Shown in pieces: positions 5,546-6,854 of a stretch of DNA of 6,854 bases; position 1 is the first letter of the stretch; the number at the start of each line of letters is the position of its first letter. Where the stretch lies: contig JAQUSM010000058.1 in the NCBI GenBank assembly GCA_028715095.1, positions 1 to 6,854 on the forward strand. The letters run 5' to 3'. Made by a program: the position numbers and the translations under genes. Below the pieces are notes generated by a model, which saw only the letters and a program-made list of their open reading frames with translations, was not told the DNA's origin and searched no databases. This DNA is from Candidatus Omnitrophota bacterium (GTDB lineage Bacteria > Omnitrophota > Gorgyraeia > Gygaellales > Profunditerraquicolaceae).

Positions 5546-6222
5546 ATATAATTACTATTTTTCCAAATATGTTTTCTGCCGTCTTAGGTGAATCTATCAT
5601 TAAGCGCGCGCAGGAAAAAGGCAAAGTAAAAATCTTTGTCCATGATTTGAGGCTTTATACTTTAGATAAACATCATAAGGTTGATGACCGGCCGTTTGGC
5701 GGCGGTTCAGGAATGCTTTTACAGGCGGAACCAATCTTCAGGGCAGTACAGGCAATTAAGAAAAAAGTTAAAGGCAAAAGCAAAGTAATATTGTTGTGCC
5801 CCCAGGGTAAGATTTTTGATCAAAAATACGCCAAGAAATTATCTAAATGCGGAAATTTGATATTTATTTGCGGCCATTACGAAGGGGTTGATGAAAGGGT
5901 CAGGCAGTATTTGGCCGATGAAGAGGTTTCAATCGGGGATTACGTTTTAACCGGGGGGGAGCTTCCGGCCATGGTTTTAGTGGATAGCATAGTCAGGCTG
6001 ATCCCCGGGGTTCTGGGGGATAAAAATTCCTTGAATTTTGAGTCATTCGAAGGTAATCTATTAGAATATCCGCAATACAGCCGGCCGGCCAAATTCAGAA
6101 AGTGGATAGTTCCTGAGGTGCTGGTTTCCGGGGCGCATGATAAAATAAGCGCCTGGCGTAAGTCCGAGGCGCTCAAGCGGACCAGGCAGAGAAGGCCGGA
6201 TTTACTTAAAAGGCAAGGTTGA
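5536..6222 (+). CDS. trmD: tRNA (guanine-37-N1)-methyltransferase TrmD
   Basis: TrmD uses S-adenosylmethionine to methylate G37 next to the anticodon, preventing +1 frameshifting. The 228 residues show the trefoil-knot (SPOUT) features: MRVDIITIFPNMF (1-13), VDDRPFGGGSGMLLQAEPI (49-67), VILLCPQG (84-91), LIFICGHYEGVDERV (108-122), SIGDYVLTGGELPAMVLVDSI (132-152) and the linker to the C-terminal tRNA-binding domain, LLEYPQYSRP (175-184). R154 matches the conserved Arg of the E. coli enzyme. The position of its proposed general base Asp169 (DSF) is Glu here (E169-S-F). The start is set by the conserved MRxDxxTIFP N-terminus. It lies inside the tgt coding region, and no Shine-Dalgarno sequence is visible. 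rimM and rpsP, often upstream of trmD, are replaced here by tgt; rplS and rnhB follow in the usual order. Confidence 0.97.
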   Translation: MRVDIITIFPNMFSAVLGESIIKRAQEKGKVKIFVHDLRLYTLDKHHKVDDRPFGGGSGMLLQAEPIFRAVQAIKKKVKGKSKVILLCPQGKIFDQKYAKKLSKCGNLIFICGHYEGVDERVRQYLADEEVSIGDYVLTGGELPAMVLVDSIVRLIPGVLGDKNSLNFESFEGNLLEYPQYSRPAKFRKWIVPEVLVSGAHDKISAWRKSEALKRTRQRRPDLLKRQG

Positions 6223-6223
6223 G

Positions 6224-6249
6224 ATTCCGCCTCACTTATTCGGCGGAAT
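6224..6249 (+). promoter_or_regulatory. Hairpin 1 of the rplS leader
   Basis: ATTCCGCC (6224-6231) and GGCGGAAT (6242-6249) form a perfect 8-bp stem with a 10-base loop, starting one base after the trmD stop. It is followed by AAATTCGCG, not a T-run, so intrinsic termination is unlikely. It could protect the trmD message end, mark an RNA-processing site, or belong to a leader that controls rplS. Confidence 0.6.
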
Positions 6250-6255
6250 AAATTC

Positions 6256-6298
6256 GCGCATTGACTTACTCACACTATCGTGTTCGTAAGTCAAGCGC
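6256..6298 (+). promoter_or_regulatory. Hairpin 2 of the rplS leader, just before the ribosome-binding site
   Basis: TTGACTTAC (6261-6269) pairs perfectly with GTAAGTCAA (6286-6294). Below it GCGC (6256-6259) pairs with GCGC (6295-6298) across a bulged A, and above it a TC/TC internal loop leads to ACAC (6272-6275) and GTGT (6280-6283) closing a TATC loop. The stem ends 6 bases before the AAAGGAGG ribosome site. It is well placed to modulate L19 translation, for example by binding L19. Protein-bound leaders are known for L19 in low-GC Gram-positive bacteria, but I cannot equate this one with them. Confidence 0.6.
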
Positions 6299-6304
6299 TC
6301 ATTT

Positions 6305-6312
6305 AAAGGAGG
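6305..6312 (+). promoter_or_regulatory. Strong Shine-Dalgarno site that fixes the rplS start
   Basis: AAAGGAGG is a near-perfect anti-16S match, 8 bases before the ATG at 6321. It decides against an in-frame TTG at 6261, which would add 20 residues absent from L19 and would lie inside the leader hairpin. It is the best ribosome site in the window, fitting a highly expressed ribosomal protein. Confidence 0.85.
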
Positions 6313-6320
6313 CAGTAGCA

Positions 6321-6677
6321 ATGGATATTAAGACAATTGAAGCAGGTTTTACGAAGAAAGAGATGCCGCAGTTTAATGTTGGAGATACGGTGAAGGTGCT
6401 TACCAAGATCCCCGAAGGGGTGGATAAATTCCGCCTGCATCCATTTGAAGGAGTGGTAATCGCCAAAAACGGCTCAGGGATAAAGCTTAATTTTACGGTA
6501 AGAAAAGTTTCCTTTGGGGAAGGGATTGAGCGCGTATTTCCGCTATACTCTCCGAGTATTGAACGTATCGAGCTTATCCGTTCGGGAAAGGTAAAAAGGG
6601 CCAAGCTTTATTATTTAAGAAGCAAGATTGGCAAGCATGCCACTAAGATAGAGAGCAAAGAAGAAAAAGCAAATTAG
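6321..6677 (+). CDS. rplS: 50S ribosomal protein L19
   Basis: L19 is a structural protein of the large subunit, at the interface with the 30S subunit. The 118 residues match the family in length and motifs: FNVGDTVKV (18-26), FEGVVIAKNGSGIKLNFTVRK (42-62), GEGIERVFPLYSPSIERIEL (67-85, including the conserved ERVFPLxSP), and GKVKRAKLYYLRSKIGKHATKI (89-110). A short Lys/Glu tail ends the protein. The ATG is preceded by a strong Shine-Dalgarno sequence at 6305-6312 and matches the usual L19 N-terminus. In KFRLHPFEG (36-44) the segment before FEG is unlike the commoner RxQxFEG, a small lineage difference. The gene has a 98-base leader with two stable stems after trmD, suggesting expression is set apart from the upstream genes. 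The stop codon TAG shares a base with the rnhB start. Confidence 0.96.
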   Translation: MDIKTIEAGFTKKEMPQFNVGDTVKVLTKIPEGVDKFRLHPFEGVVIAKNGSGIKLNFTVRKVSFGEGIERVFPLYSPSIERIELIRSGKVKRAKLYYLRSKIGKHATKIESKEEKAN

Positions 6678-6854
6678 TGCTGCGCTACGAAAGAAAGCTA
6701 AAAAGTAAAGGTTATGATTTAATCATCGGAGTGGATGAGGCAGGCAGGGGCCCTTTAGCCGGCCCGGTAGTAGCTGCGGCAGTATTGCTGAAAGACTTTT
6801 GTTTCAATAGCCGCGTTGATGATTCCAAGAAGTTAAGCCCCGCAAAAAGAAAAT
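6677..6854 (+). CDS. rnhB: Ribonuclease HII, N-terminal part (partial)
   Basis: This is the first 59 codons of RNase HII, which cuts RNA in RNA-DNA hybrids and starts removal of single ribonucleotides from DNA; the rest lies beyond the window edge. The signature GVDEAGRGPLAGPVVAAAVLL (18-38) holds the first two metal-binding residues, D20 and E21, and VDDSKKLSP (47-55) is the second conserved block. The proposed start is GTG at 6677, sharing its G with the last base of the rplS TAG. It gives LRYERKLKSKGYDLIIGVDEAG, an N-terminus of usual length for the family. No clear ribosome site is seen, so coupling to rplS translation is likely. The trmD-rplS-rnhB order is common in bacteria. Confidence 0.93.
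   Translation, partial: MLRYERKLKSKGYDLIIGVDEAGRGPLAGPVVAAAVLLKDFCFNSRVDDSKKLSPAKRK

Noticed and set aside
5953..5959. Run of seven G in trmD as a possible frameshift or slippage site
   Set aside because: The reading frame stays correct through the conserved VLTGGELPA motif on both sides, so there is no sign of a frameshift.
6224..6249. Intrinsic terminator after trmD
   Set aside because: The stem is good but there is no T-run after it on either strand, so it is kept only as a leader hairpin.
6261..6320. In-frame upstream TTG start giving L19 a 20-residue extension
   Set aside because: The TTG lies inside the leader hairpin, lacks a ribosome site, and the extension is not part of L19. ATG 6321 has AAAGGAGG at the right distance.

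Overview
The window reads as a compact bacterial chromosome segment with genes on the + strand only: ruvB (3' end) - queH - a secreted GHL10-type glycoside-hydrolase-like gene - queA - [about 1.08 kb of repeats with one small membrane protein] - flavodoxin-family gene - tgt - trmD - rplS - rnhB (5' end). All the core genes are bacterial in type. The order trmD-rplS-rnhB is the widely conserved one. The moderate GC, the ruvB/queH/queA/tgt neighbourhood and the dispersed stem-loop repeats would fit an uncultured PVC-side lineage such as Omnitrophota. That placement is an inference from general character, not something the sequence proves.

Left part (1-2871): the last codons of RuvB are followed after 12 bases by queH. 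queH overlaps the next gene by 4 bases (ATGA), and queA begins 18 bases after that gene, so this looks like one transcription unit. Middle part (2872-3948): a 417-base gap holds a short stem-loop repeat and a roughly 195-base imperfect palindrome. Then comes a 145-residue predicted membrane protein with AT-richer codon use, then a second 222-base gap full of hairpins with a tRNA T-arm-like motif near its left end. This block looks like accessory DNA that settled inside an otherwise tight operon. Right part (3949-6854): a flavodoxin-like gene, tgt, trmD (10-base overlap with tgt), a leader with two strong hairpins, rplS, and the start of rnhB, which shares one base with the rplS stop codon.

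Functionally the window is about the tRNA anticodon loop. Tgt puts preQ1 at position 34, QueA adds the epoxycyclopentanediol group, QueH reduces epoxyqueuosine to queuosine, and TrmD methylates G37 of another tRNA set. The flavodoxin-like protein next to tgt could supply electrons to QueH, which needs two, but this is only a hypothesis. RplS, RnhB and RuvB are translation and DNA-maintenance housekeeping genes.

Most worth a second look are the large palindrome at 2951-3145, the hairpin-rich 3747-3928 element, the structured leader before rplS, the flavodoxin in a queuosine cluster, and a Glu where TrmD usually has its catalytic Asp. I see no CRISPR array, intact transposase, phage gene or intact tRNA. 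Nothing here amounts by itself to a clearly new multi-gene system.
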